From CAVXWV01 sp963695415 (GTDB lineage: Bacteria; Chloroflexota; Anaerolineae; Anaerolineales; UBA4823), in NCBI GenBank assembly GCA_963695415.1, contig CAVOGL010000003.1:1-64000 (forward strand): a stretch of DNA of 64,000 nucleotides, read 5' to 3'. Positions within the stretch are counted from its first letter, which is position 1, and each line of letters begins with the position of its first letter. A program made the position numbers and the translations under genes. Of this stretch, positions 54,712-63,387 are shown piece by piece. The notes below the pieces were generated by a model. That model was given only the letters and a program-made list of their open reading frames with translations. It had not been told where the DNA came from and did no database searches.

Positions 54712-57498
54712 ATGGACCTGTCTCAGACAATCCACATCCTCGGCGACCTGTTGGGTAAGGTTTTAATTGAAATCGAGTCTTCCCAAATTTTCGAACTGGA
54801 AGAACGTATCAGGGATGCGGCAAAAGGCAGGCGCATGGGAGACGAAGAAGCTGCTGAACGCCTATCCGTTGAAGTTGGTTCCATGACCACAGAAGAAGCC
54901 TGGGCAGTTGCGGCAGCCTTCAGTCTGTATTTTGACCTGGTCAACCTGGCGGAAGAGCATTACCGCGTCAATGCACTGCGTACCCAGGCTCTCGACCGTT
55001 ACCCGGAACCGGTACGCGATTCCATCGCTGAAGCAGTGAGCCAGTTAAAGGAATTTGGTTTAACCAGGGAACAGATGCAGACGATGCTTGACCAGCTCCA
55101 TATTGAACTGGTCCTGACCGCCCATCCCACGGAAGCGAAACGCCGCACCATCCTTTCCAAACTGGTGCGTATCCATGATTTGCTCCAGCAGCTCGAAGAC
55201 TGCAACCTGCTGCCTTTCGAAGAGAATAAGCTAAAGGAATCCTTGCATGCCGAGATTACCTCGATCTGGTTAACCCGCAGACAGCGCACAGACAAGCCCA
55301 CAGTCACGGATGAGGTACGCACGGGTCTCTATTTTGTCGACCAGATTTTCTGGGATCTGATCCCTGAAATTCAAGAGGACTTAAATCGAGCCGTGGAAAC
55401 ATGTTTCCCGGGTTTAAAGGTGAATCCAGGCTGGCTGACCCTGGCGTCCTGGATGGGGGGTGACCGGGATGGAAACCCAAATGTCACTGTGGGAGTTACC
55501 GCAGAGACGTTGCGCCTGCACCGGGGACTTGCTGTTGAAAAACACCGCCAATCCTTCCAGGAACTTGCCCGTCGATTAAGCCTGAACCGGGGGATGCGTT
55601 GGGTGCAGACTCTGCCCCAGGAAGGGGTTCAGTGTGCCAGATTCCTGGATGCCTGGTTGGAGACCAGGCGTCCCCTGCCTGCTCACATCGCTTATTTGGA
55701 AAACCGCTACTCTGGAGAACCATTCCGTCTGGTGCTTTCTATGCTCGCTGGTGACCTGGCATTGGCATCTAAAGATGACATGGTCAACCGACTGTTGACC
55801 AGCGACCCTCACCAGGCGATTGTGAATATCGATGACCTGACGGGTGTGCTGGAAGCTATCCAACGTTGTGTACCAAAGGCGCTAGCCCGGGATCGATTGG
55901 CTACAATCCTGGACCAGCTGCACACCTTTGGGCTGCATTCTGCCCGCCTCGACTTGAGAGAAGATTCCAGCCGGATTAATGCCACTCTCGATGAGATTTT
56001 ACGGGCTATCCAGATTGAACCGGCTTTTACCCGGATGCCCGATGCTGCCCGCCTGGCGTTATTAGTTCGCCTGCTGGAATCACCGGCACCAATACTGGCG
56101 CCGCATCCGGGTGTTACCGCGGAATTTGCGGAAACCTGGGCATTATTCCAACTGGTGAACAGAGTTCGTCAGGTGTATGGGCTTCACCTGCTGGGACCTT
56201 TTATTATTTCAATGACCCGCAGCGCAGCGGATGTACTCGCCTTGCTGCTCATCACGCGCTGGACGGGATGTGATGATAGTATGCAGTTTGTCCCCCTATT
56301 TGAGACCGTTGATGACCTGGATGCGGCTGCAGAGGTACTCGAACAGCTTTTCAGCCTCCCGGTTTACCGCCAGCACCTGAGTACCTGCAATGATGAACAG
56401 ATGGTGATGATTGGGTACTCGGATAGCAACAAAGATGGCGGTTACCTGGCGGCGAATTGGGCGCTCTACCGCTGCCAGGAAGAAATTTCCAGGGTGTGTA
56501 AATCTCATGGGATCGCGCTAACCCTTTTCCATGGCCGCGGTGGGACCATCGCAAGGGGCGGTGGACCAGCCAACAGGGCAATCAGGGCTCAGCCTCCCGG
56601 CACGATCAATGGGCGTTTCCGCCTGACGGAGCAGGGGGAGGTGATTGCCGCAAGGTATGCTGTTGGCGCCCTGGGGCACCGTCATTTGGAACAGATCGTA
56701 AGCGCGGTACTTTTGGCATCAAAACCCCTTTCAAATGATGAGTATGACTGTATGGTTCCGGAGTGGCGTTCCGTGATGGACACCATGGCGGACGAATCTC
56801 GCCATCATTACCGCAAGCTTGTATATGGAACGCCGGGATTTATGGAATATTGGCAGGCAGTCACGCCTCTGGATGAGATCAAGAGACTGCATATTGGCTC
56901 GCGGCCTGCTGCACGCAGCGTGGGACTAGATGCCCAAATATTACAGGATACCACGCAAACATCGGGTATGGTATCTGTGGAGTCCATCCGCGCGATACCA
57001 TGGGTGTTTGCCTGGATGCAAAGCCGGTTCAACCTCCCAGGTTGGTTTGGTCTAGGTACCGGCCTGGTGGCTGCCGGCGATGTTGCGGTGCTGCGCGAGA
57101 TGTACGACTGCTGGGAGTTTTTCAGGGCGTTACTCGATAATGCCGAGATGTCGCTGCTTAAAGCAGACATGGATATTGCAGCAATATACTCCGCTATGGC
57201 TGAGAACCAGGCATTGGCAGTGCCCATCTTTGAGAGTATCCGCAGAGAATATGACCTTACCCGCGAAATGATCCTGAATATCACCCAGGATAGCGAATTG
57301 ATGCACTCGGAACCGACGATTGCTCGTTCTGTTCATCTGCGTAATCCTTATGTTGATCCGTTGAATTTTATACAGGTTGAAGCACTCAACCGGCTGCGAT
57401 CACTTCATGACCAGGAGTGCGAAGAAGCGGCTGCCCTGCGAGAGGTCGTTGTCATCACCATCAACGGTATTGCTGCAGGACTGCGCAACACGGGCTAA
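54712..57498 (+). CDS. ppc: phosphoenolpyruvate carboxylase
   Basis: PEPC carboxylates PEP to oxaloacetate, refilling the TCA cycle. At 928 residues it is full-length and unbroken. Motifs: catalytic His in LVLTAHPTEAKRR (~134), WMGGDRDGNPNVT, GYSDSNKDGGYLAANW (~568), the glycine-rich catalytic loop FHGRGGTIARGGGP (~606), and the invariant C-terminal RNTG. TATAAA ends 7 nt before the ATG, overlapping the stop codon of the upstream gene, so it may have its own leaderless start as well as read-through. Confidence 0.96.
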   Translation: MDLSQTIHILGDLLGKVLIEIESSQIFELEERIRDAAKGRRMGDEEAAERLSVEVGSMTTEEAWAVAAAFSLYFDLVNLAEEHYRVNALRTQALDRYPEPVRDSIAEAVSQLKEFGLTREQMQTMLDQLHIELVLTAHPTEAKRRTILSKLVRIHDLLQQLEDCNLLPFEENKLKESLHAEITSIWLTRRQRTDKPTVTDEVRTGLYFVDQIFWDLIPEIQEDLNRAVETCFPGLKVNPGWLTLASWMGGDRDGNPNVTVGVTAETLRLHRGLAVEKHRQSFQELARRLSLNRGMRWVQTLPQEGVQCARFLDAWLETRRPLPAHIAYLENRYSGEPFRLVLSMLAGDLALASKDDMVNRLLTSDPHQAIVNIDDLTGVLEAIQRCVPKALARDRLATILDQLHTFGLHSARLDLREDSSRINATLDEILRAIQIEPAFTRMPDAARLALLVRLLESPAPILAPHPGVTAEFAETWALFQLVNRVRQVYGLHLLGPFIISMTRSAADVLALLLITRWTGCDDSMQFVPLFETVDDLDAAAEVLEQLFSLPVYRQHLSTCNDEQMVMIGYSDSNKDGGYLAANWALYRCQEEISRVCKSHGIALTLFHGRGGTIARGGGPANRAIRAQPPGTINGRFRLTEQGEVIAARYAVGALGHRHLEQIVSAVLLASKPLSNDEYDCMVPEWRSVMDTMADESRHHYRKLVYGTPGFMEYWQAVTPLDEIKRLHIGSRPAARSVGLDAQILQDTTQTSGMVSVESIRAIPWVFAWMQSRFNLPGWFGLGTGLVAAGDVAVLREMYDCWEFFRALLDNAEMSLLKADMDIAAIYSAMAENQALAVPIFESIRREYDLTREMILNITQDSELMHSEPTIARSVHLRNPYVDPLNFIQVEALNRLRSLHDQECEEAAALREVVVITINGIAAGLRNTG

Positions 57499-57510
57499 GG
57501 CATGCCTGGG

Positions 57511-58359
57511 ATGTTGAACTCAACCGGATTAAGTGTCATCATCCGTGGGGGAGGTGACCTGGCAAGCGGTACAGCCTTGCGCCTGCACCGCAGCGGATTT
57601 CATGTGCTGATCACCGAGGTCAGCCAGCCTTTGATGGTTCGCCGTAAGGTTTCATTTGGAGAAGCGGTATACAGCGGTTCTGTGAATGTCGAAGGCGTTA
57701 CTGCGCAGCTGGTCGGGGACTTAAACGATGGTGTAAGCGTGTTAAGAAATGGCAATATACCAGTGATAGTGGATCCTGAAGCAGCGATTCGTTCCAACTA
57801 CAACCCGGATGTGATCGTGGATGGGCGTATGTTAAAAAACGCCGTTGAACTCAACCGAACAGAGGGCAATCAACCGATTAACGACCATCACATCGCGTCT
57901 GGTGTTACGCCCATGCTGATCGGGCTTGGTCCGGGATTTAGCGCTGGATGGAACTGTCATGCCGCTGTGGAAACCCGGCGCGGGCATTTCTTAGGCAGGG
58001 TGATCTGGGTAGGGGAGACGGAGGCAGATACCGGGATACCGGATTCTGTCGGAGATTACAGTGAGTCCAGGGTGCTGCGCGCGCCTGCAGACGGAATTTT
58101 AACGAACATGGCTGAGATTGGGGACCTCCTCGCTGCCGGACAGCCGATCGCGGCAGTTGCCTGCTGTAAGGTGACAGCCCCCTTTGATGGTGTGCTGCGC
58201 GGGATTCTCCACCCGGGGTTGTCTGTAACCAGGGGGATGAAGATCGGAGATCTGGATCCTCGCGGTGACCCTCGCTACTGCAGCATGGTTTCAGACAAAG
58301 CACTGGCAGTTGCAGGCGGTGTTCTCGAAGCAATCCTGATGTATTTTAAGGCAAAATGA
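57511..58359 (+). CDS. yqeB: selenium-dependent molybdenum hydroxylase maturation protein, YqeB (EF2563) family
   Basis: The 282-residue protein starts LSVIIRGGGDLASGTALRLHRSGF. It continues through LITEVSQPLMVRRKVSFGEAVY, GLGPGFSAGWNCHAAVETRRGH, and a biotinyl/lipoyl-like C-terminal fold (VLRAPADGILTNMAEIGDLLAAGQPIA, VLRGILHPGLSVTRGMKIGDLDPR). This order matches the YqeB/EF2563 family, known from genomes where molybdenum hydroxylases carry labile selenium. It is followed 27 nt later by the YqeC fusion. The exact biochemical step is not established. Confidence 0.85.
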   Translation: MLNSTGLSVIIRGGGDLASGTALRLHRSGFHVLITEVSQPLMVRRKVSFGEAVYSGSVNVEGVTAQLVGDLNDGVSVLRNGNIPVIVDPEAAIRSNYNPDVIVDGRMLKNAVELNRTEGNQPINDHHIASGVTPMLIGLGPGFSAGWNCHAAVETRRGHFLGRVIWVGETEADTGIPDSVGDYSESRVLRAPADGILTNMAEIGDLLAAGQPIAAVACCKVTAPFDGVLRGILHPGLSVTRGMKIGDLDPRGDPRYCSMVSDKALAVAGGVLEAILMYFKAK

Positions 58360-58386
58360 ATCCAATATTCTCAGATCCAGGCAAGG

Positions 58387-60518
58387 ATGGCTGATATATA
58401 CAGAGAAGTGACGCTCGAACCCGTTCGAGCTCTTGACCTGGTTCGAGCCCTTCGCTTGAAATTACCACACCGGGACCATACATTGCGCCTGGCAATTGTA
58501 GGTGCGGGAGGGAAATCCAGCCTGATCTTTCACCTGGCATGGGAACTCGCCCGAATGACCGGGAGCGTGGTCTTATCCACTTCAACACACCTCTCCCGGC
58601 ACCAGGCAGAGCTGGCGGATGCACATTTCATCATCCGTGAATTCTGGTCAGGTTGATCAGGTGTTCGAGAATCTACCTCAAGGCGTTGTCCTGCTGACCG
58701 GGGCTGCCAGCAAACCGGACCGATTTGGTAGTCTGGATCCAGCCATGCTGGATCATGTTGCCGATCTTACTCACCTGGCAGGCAGTGCCTTTGCTAGTGG
58801 AAGCGGATGGAGCCCGGATGCGGCTGTTGAAGGCACCTGCTGAGCATGAGCCTGCCATCCCTGCCTGGGTGGACACAGTTGTTGTCGTCGCAGGTACGCA
58901 GGGCGTGGGTAAACCCTTGAGTGAAGAATACGTACACCGACCGGAACGTTTCAGTGAATTGGGCGGAATCAAGATTGGCGACACCATCACATCACAGGCG
59001 CTGGTCAATGTGCTGCTAAATCCTGAAGGTGGGCTGAAAGGGATCCCGCCCTCTGCAAGGCGTATTGTTGTGTTGAATGCTGGGGAGGATGCTTCCAGCG
59101 CAGCTGTCGCCAGAAAAATGAAGGATTCCCTGTTAGGAGACTTCCATGCCGTCATATCGGCAAGCCTTCCCAACGTAAACCTGATGGCAGGGAGCGAAGA
59201 TGAACTGATCCTTTCAAACAAAAGAAAGGCTGCCAGCGTTTTTGCGGTATTCGAGCCTGTTTCGGGGATCATCCTGGCAGCAGGGTCTTCGGAACGCTTC
59301 GGCGCCATATATGGTGGTGCCAAATATGGCGGTGTTGATGCAAAACAGCTGCTCATGTGGGGAGGGAAACCTTTTGTCCGCCATGTCAGTGAGACAGCAC
59401 TTGCCGCAGGTCTTAAACCGGTGGTGGTTGTCACAGGATATGGTTCTGAACAGGTAGGCGCTGCGCTGGAGGGTCTGGATGTGAGCGTGGTGGAGAATCG
59501 TGGGTGGTCCACAGGGCAATCATCCAGCGTAGCTGCAGGGGTGAATGCACTGCCCGAAAGCAGTGGGGCTGCTGTGTTCCTGCTTGCCGACCAGCCGCAA
59601 GTTACGTCTGATGTTCTGCGTGCCCTCGATGAAGAACATACACGTAGTCTTGCGCCGATCATTGCACCCCAGGTGGGAGGCATGAGAGCTAATCCTGTAC
59701 TCTTCGATGCGGATACATTCGAGGAGTTGCACGGGCTGGAAGGAGACACGGGCGGCAGGGCATTGTTCTCCAGGTACACGGTGACATGGCTGCCCTGGCT
59801 TGATGAGAATTTACTCTTCGATGTTGACACGCCCGCCGATTACCAGCGCCTGCTGCGGATGGGTGAGACGTCTGTGGCTGCCGTTGTCCTCGCCGCAGGC
59901 AAGTCCCAAAGAATGGGGACTCCGAAGATGCTGCTGCCATGGACCGACACCACCGTTATTAACCACGTGGTTGATACCCTCACGCATGCTGGATGTGCTG
60001 AGATTATCGTCGTCACCGGAGCGGTGCAAAAGGAAGTCGAAAATGCGTTACACCTGACAACCGCCCGAACCGTTCACAACCCGCGCTTCGATGAGGACGA
60101 AATGCTTGTCTCACTCCAGGTGGGATTGGCTACCATTTCCGCGGATGCCAGCGCTGTGCTGGTGGTGCTGGGTGACCAACCGCAGATTGAAGCCAGCGTG
60201 GTGAGAGACATTTTGGATGCATACTCCGCCACCTGGGAACGCTTGATTGTGCCCAGTTATAAGATGCGCCGTGGGCATCCCTGGTTGGTTGCGCGTGGAT
60301 TTTGGGATGAGATCATGGCTTTGCCTGCTCGTGCCTCCATGCGCCAATTCCTCGATGTGCACGACAGTGATATCCATTATCTGGTAGTCGATGCCCCATC
60401 GGTGTTAAAAGACCTGGATACACCCGAGGACTACGCCGCGAACACCCGTAGGAGCATATTCCATCCAGCCTGGAACAGGAGGTTCTTTGACCGTTATCCG
60501 TACATTCATCGCCATTGA
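58387..60518 (+). CDS. YqeC-MocA-MocA triple-domain molybdenum cofactor maturation protein (two frame breaks)
   Basis: Domain 1 (~280 residues) is YqeC: RLAIVGAGGKSSLIFHLAWELA (P-loop-like), VLSTSTHLS, and LVEADGARMRLLKAPAEHEPAIP. Breaks lie near 58650 and 58830; from LLVEADGA on, the frame is continuous. Domain 2 begins SGIILAAGSSERFG, with KQLLMWGGKPFVRH and VFLLADQPQV: a MocA-like nucleotidyltransferase. Domain 3 repeats the fold: AAVVLAAGKSQRMGTPKMLLPW and VLVVLGDQPQI. MocA-type domains attach CMP to molybdopterin; domain 2 with AAGSSERFG looks more divergent. Fusion of YqeC to two such domains is unusual in my experience. The C-terminus overlaps thpR. Confidence 0.85.
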
Positions 60519-61104
60519 CCTATCCGATGCTGTGCGCAAACACCTTGCGGTGCAGGCAGAAGATCTTTCCCGGCAGGCACCATACCGGTCTGTGCGCTGG
60601 GTGCCGGTGAATAATATCCACCTGACCCTGCAGTTTTTGGGAGACATCCAGACCAGTCAAATCCCCACTATCCAGGAGATGCTCCAGTCAGCTGCGGAGA
60701 GTGCCGCTGCTTTTGAGATCAAAATCAGTGGGACCGGTGCCTTCCCGTCCGTTCAACGCCCGCGGGTGATCTGGGCGGGTGTGCAGGCGCCCCGCCAATT
60801 GTATGATCTGCAGAAGGACATCGAGGAAAAGGTTGCGATCTCAGGCATCCTTGCAGTCGATGACGGGCAGTCGAATACTAAAGGAACCAAGAAATTTTCC
60901 CCTCACCTGACCATTGGACGGGTGAACCGGGGGGCTTCTGTCGAGGACGTGAACAGGCTCAGTATCCTGCTGAAAAATGTGCAATCTATCAGTCTGCCAA
61001 AACCAATCCCATTAATCGTCAAGGAAGTACACCTGATCAAATCTGATCTACGCCCCAGCGGGGCGGAATATACCAGGCTTCTTACTGCAGCGCTGCCTAC
61101 ATGA
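60487..61104 (+). CDS. thpR: RNA 2',3'-cyclic phosphodiesterase (2H family)
   Basis: ThpR opens 2',3'-cyclic phosphates on RNA ends. The 205-residue protein has the two H-x-T motifs, HLTLQFLGD (~residue 44) and HLTIGRV (~140), after TVIRTFIAIDLSDAVRKHL. The TTG at 60487 is the best start; it overlaps the preceding fusion gene by 32 bp, which may instead mean the upstream frame ends earlier than it appears. Confidence 0.9.
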   Translation: MTVIRTFIAIDLSDAVRKHLAVQAEDLSRQAPYRSVRWVPVNNIHLTLQFLGDIQTSQIPTIQEMLQSAAESAAAFEIKISGTGAFPSVQRPRVIWAGVQAPRQLYDLQKDIEEKVAISGILAVDDGQSNTKGTKKFSPHLTIGRVNRGASVEDVNRLSILLKNVQSISLPKPIPLIVKEVHLIKSDLRPSGAEYTRLLTAALPT

Positions 61105-61229
61105 CGAGACAACGGCGTTGTGATTCTGGTGAATGATTGATTCTCATGCGGGTATTAACGGGAATCCGTATTAAAATATAAGAACATAGCTGTTTGGATT
61201 ACAAAAACCAAGATACAAAGAGGTGAAAC

Positions 61230-61574
61230 CTGGAGCCAACAACCATCGCGAGAACTATTGTAGATACCCTGGAGGAAAGAAAAGCAGAAGATATCCTGCT
61301 TCTGGATATTCACGAGACCTCCGATTTCACAGATTACTTCATCATTTGTTCAGGAACCACAGACCGCATGATCCGCGCATTGGCGGATGCAGTTGCGGAT
61401 AAATTGCGCGAAGAATATAAACTAAAAGCCAGCCTTGAGGGCGAAGCCCAGGAAGGCTGGTTACTGCTGGATTATGGCGATATCGTCGTGCACATCTTCT
61501 CACCGGATCGCCGGCAGTACTACCGTCTGGAAGAACTCTGGTCTGACGGCAAAGTCCTTCTGCATTTAATCTAG
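61230..61574 (+). CDS. rsfS: ribosomal silencing factor RsfS
   Basis: RsfS binds ribosomal protein L14 and blocks subunit joining during starvation. The frame ARTIVDTLEERKAEDILLLDI, SDFTDYFIICSGTTDRM, QEGWLLLDYGDIVVHIFSP and YYRLEELW is complete. No ATG or GTG opens this frame; the only start near the AGAGGTG ribosome site is CTG at 61230, giving 114 residues, a normal length. Either a rare CTG start or a base error for ATG is likely. The first ATG in frame (61368) would remove a third of the conserved domain. Confidence 0.88.
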   Translation: MEPTTIARTIVDTLEERKAEDILLLDIHETSDFTDYFIICSGTTDRMIRALADAVADKLREEYKLKASLEGEAQEGWLLLDYGDIVVHIFSPDRRQYYRLEELWSDGKVLLHLI

Positions 61575-61585
61575 ACAAACTCCGT

Positions 61586-62164
61586 TCAAGGATAGAATTC
61601 CGGGTTCTTGAAAGGAATAAGTGCCAGGACGACCGCCTCAGCGTAAAAACTGGTTCGGTCGACTGCGTCACCGGTCAGCAGACCAACCGCCCCGTTTTTC
61701 TGCTTGGTGTTTTCACCCCCGAATACGATGTCGTCGGCATCACCCAGCTCAAGCCCCTGGCGTACCAGGTTTGCCAGCGCATGCGGCAGGATAAAAGTGC
61801 CTGTCCGGCTCTTGCCGCAAACCTGACTTGAGTAGACCACCACCCAGGCGAAAGCGCAGAGTTCAGCCTCATCTTGCTTTGTGGTTTCAGTTCCTGTGGT
61901 CCGGTTCAAAGCGCTGTGGAGTTCGCTGATCCCTCCTTCAATCCCAACCCAGAAATCTGCATCGGGCACAGCCTGCCGGGCATTCAAAGCTCGATTGACC
62001 GCACCTTGTAGTGTCTCAGAATCGGTGCATGGCTGGTCACTTACCCCAGAAGGTACTGAGGCTGTCAGTACCTCGATTGCCTCCCCAGGAAACATTCGAG
62101 CGTATCCTTCGTGTACAGCCTGAACCTTGACCGGGTTGTTTGAGGCAACAACGATTTTTTTCAC
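61586..62164 (-). CDS. inosine/xanthosine triphosphatase (YjjX family)
   Basis: The enzyme removes non-canonical purine triphosphates (ITP/XTP). The 192-residue protein opens KKIVVASNNPVKVQAVHEGYARMF and has SGVSDQPCTDSETLQGAVNRAL, FWVGIEGGI, the acidic CAFAWVVV region, RTGTFILP, and KQKNGAVGLLTGDAVDRTSFYAEAVVLAL. These are characteristic of YjjX rather than of RdgB. Start is GTG at 62164, overlapping the SDR stop codon (TAGTG). Confidence 0.88.
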   Translation of the reverse strand: MKKIVVASNNPVKVQAVHEGYARMFPGEAIEVLTASVPSGVSDQPCTDSETLQGAVNRALNARQAVPDADFWVGIEGGISELHSALNRTTGTETTKQDEAELCAFAWVVVYSSQVCGKSRTGTFILPHALANLVRQGLELGDADDIVFGGENTKQKNGAVGLLTGDAVDRTSFYAEAVVLALIPFKNPEFYP

Positions 62165-62960
62165 TAAAGGGTGCCTTTGTACATCCCGCCGTCAACGGTC
62201 AGCATCACACCGGTGATATAGGATGCAGCAGGCGAAACCAGGAAGACAGCGGCGTTGGCAAATTCTTCCGGCGTGCCCATCCGTCCCAGGGCGCTGTCCC
62301 CGGCTTGTTTGGCGATCTCTTCTTCCACTGTTGTGCCATTTTGCCTGGCGCGATAATCAAGCAGCTCGTAGATGCGCTCTGTCTCCGTCCAGGCAGGCAG
62401 GATCGAGTTGAAGCGTACACCCTTGCCTCCCAGCTCGAGCGCCAGGGTCTTGGTCAACCCCACTGTTGCAGCACGCGGATGCTGTTGGAGAGCACCAGGT
62501 TGGGGACCGGCTGTTTCACCGAGTAAGATGTGATCGTCAACACGCTCGCAGCCTCGGATTCGTACAGGTGCGGCAGAGCAGCGCGGATCAAGCGCACGTG
62601 ACTCATCAGTGAAAGATCGATCGCTTTTGCCCAGGTTTCTTCATCAATCCCTTCGAATTTCCCTGCCGGCGGGCCTCCTGCGTTGGTGACCAGGATATCC
62701 AATCCACCCAGTGCCTTTACTGCCTTTGTGACGACATTGGATGGTGTACCATCCGCGCTAATATCGCCCGCGATGGCAAATATTCCCTTTGTACCTGCTT
62801 CCGATTGGATATTTTCTGCCGCTTGAGCGATCCTGCCGGTATCACGGCTGTTGACCGCCACAGACACGCCTTCTTTTGCCAATCCAAGGGCTGTTGCATA
62901 TCCCAGACCTCGGCTTGCACCCGTAACAAGGGCTCGTTTACCTTGAAGATGTAGATCCAT
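62164..62960 (-). CDS. short-chain dehydrogenase/reductase (one frame break)
   Basis: Reconstructed length is ~264 residues. RALVTGASRGLGYATALGLAKEG is the cofactor loop (TGxxxGxG) and ILVTNAGGPPAGKFE the NAG motif. SVLTITSYSVKQPVPNLVLSNSIR sits in the catalytic region; a break near 62460 follows, then TVGLTKTLALELGGKGVRFNSILP and ITGVMLTVDGG. The catalytic Tyr-x3-Lys appears altered: where Y-x3-K is expected the sequence has NLVLSNSIR. This deviates from canonical SDRs, though some FabG-like paralogues show it. AAAGGA precedes ATG 62960. Confidence 0.82.
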
Positions 62961-63064
62961 ACTTTATTCCTTTCTAATTTTATTTTAGTGCCTGTTCGGG
63001 AAATGCCCGAGATCGGAACTTTGTATATAATGTTTGTCCATCTACGTGAGGTGGTGCATCGCCA

Positions 63065-63349
63065 TCATAAAATCTCGATGTTTTCTTGCACCACATCGAG
63101 GTCAAACCAGTTCGCCTCGACCCAATTCGCCACTTTCTGCAAGGCGCGCTGAGTGTGCCTGGGGCTGTTACTCACCATTACACAGGCTACGATGGCTTCT
63201 CCCCATGCATCCAGGCTCTCCACCTCGGCTGCGGAGACATTGAATTCACGATGCAGCCGGGAAAGCAAGGGCAGCAGCCGGCTGCGTTTCTCTTTCAAGG
63301 AAGTGCAGCCCGGGATTTGTAGGTGCAGGGTCAACAGTCCGACAGCCAT
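63065..63349 (-). CDS. DUF503 protein
   Basis: A 94-residue small alpha/beta protein: VGLLTLHLQIPGCTSLKEKRSRLLPLLSRLHREFNVSAAEVE, ending VANWVEANWFDLDVVQENIEIL. The SLKEKR motif is the hallmark of DUF503. The family is sometimes found near ribosome-maturation genes; its function is not established. Confidence 0.88.
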   Translation of the reverse strand: MAVGLLTLHLQIPGCTSLKEKRSRLLPLLSRLHREFNVSAAEVESLDAWGEAIVACVMVSNSPRHTQRALQKVANWVEANWFDLDVVQENIEIL

Positions 63350-63387
63350 CCTGACTGACGAGTATAACGCGAACGGGGATGCTTGTG

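Noticed and set aside
58673..59830. 385-codon minus-strand ORF, Ser-rich
   Set aside because: It is antisense to the YqeC-MocA fusion and low in complexity; no domain is recognisable.
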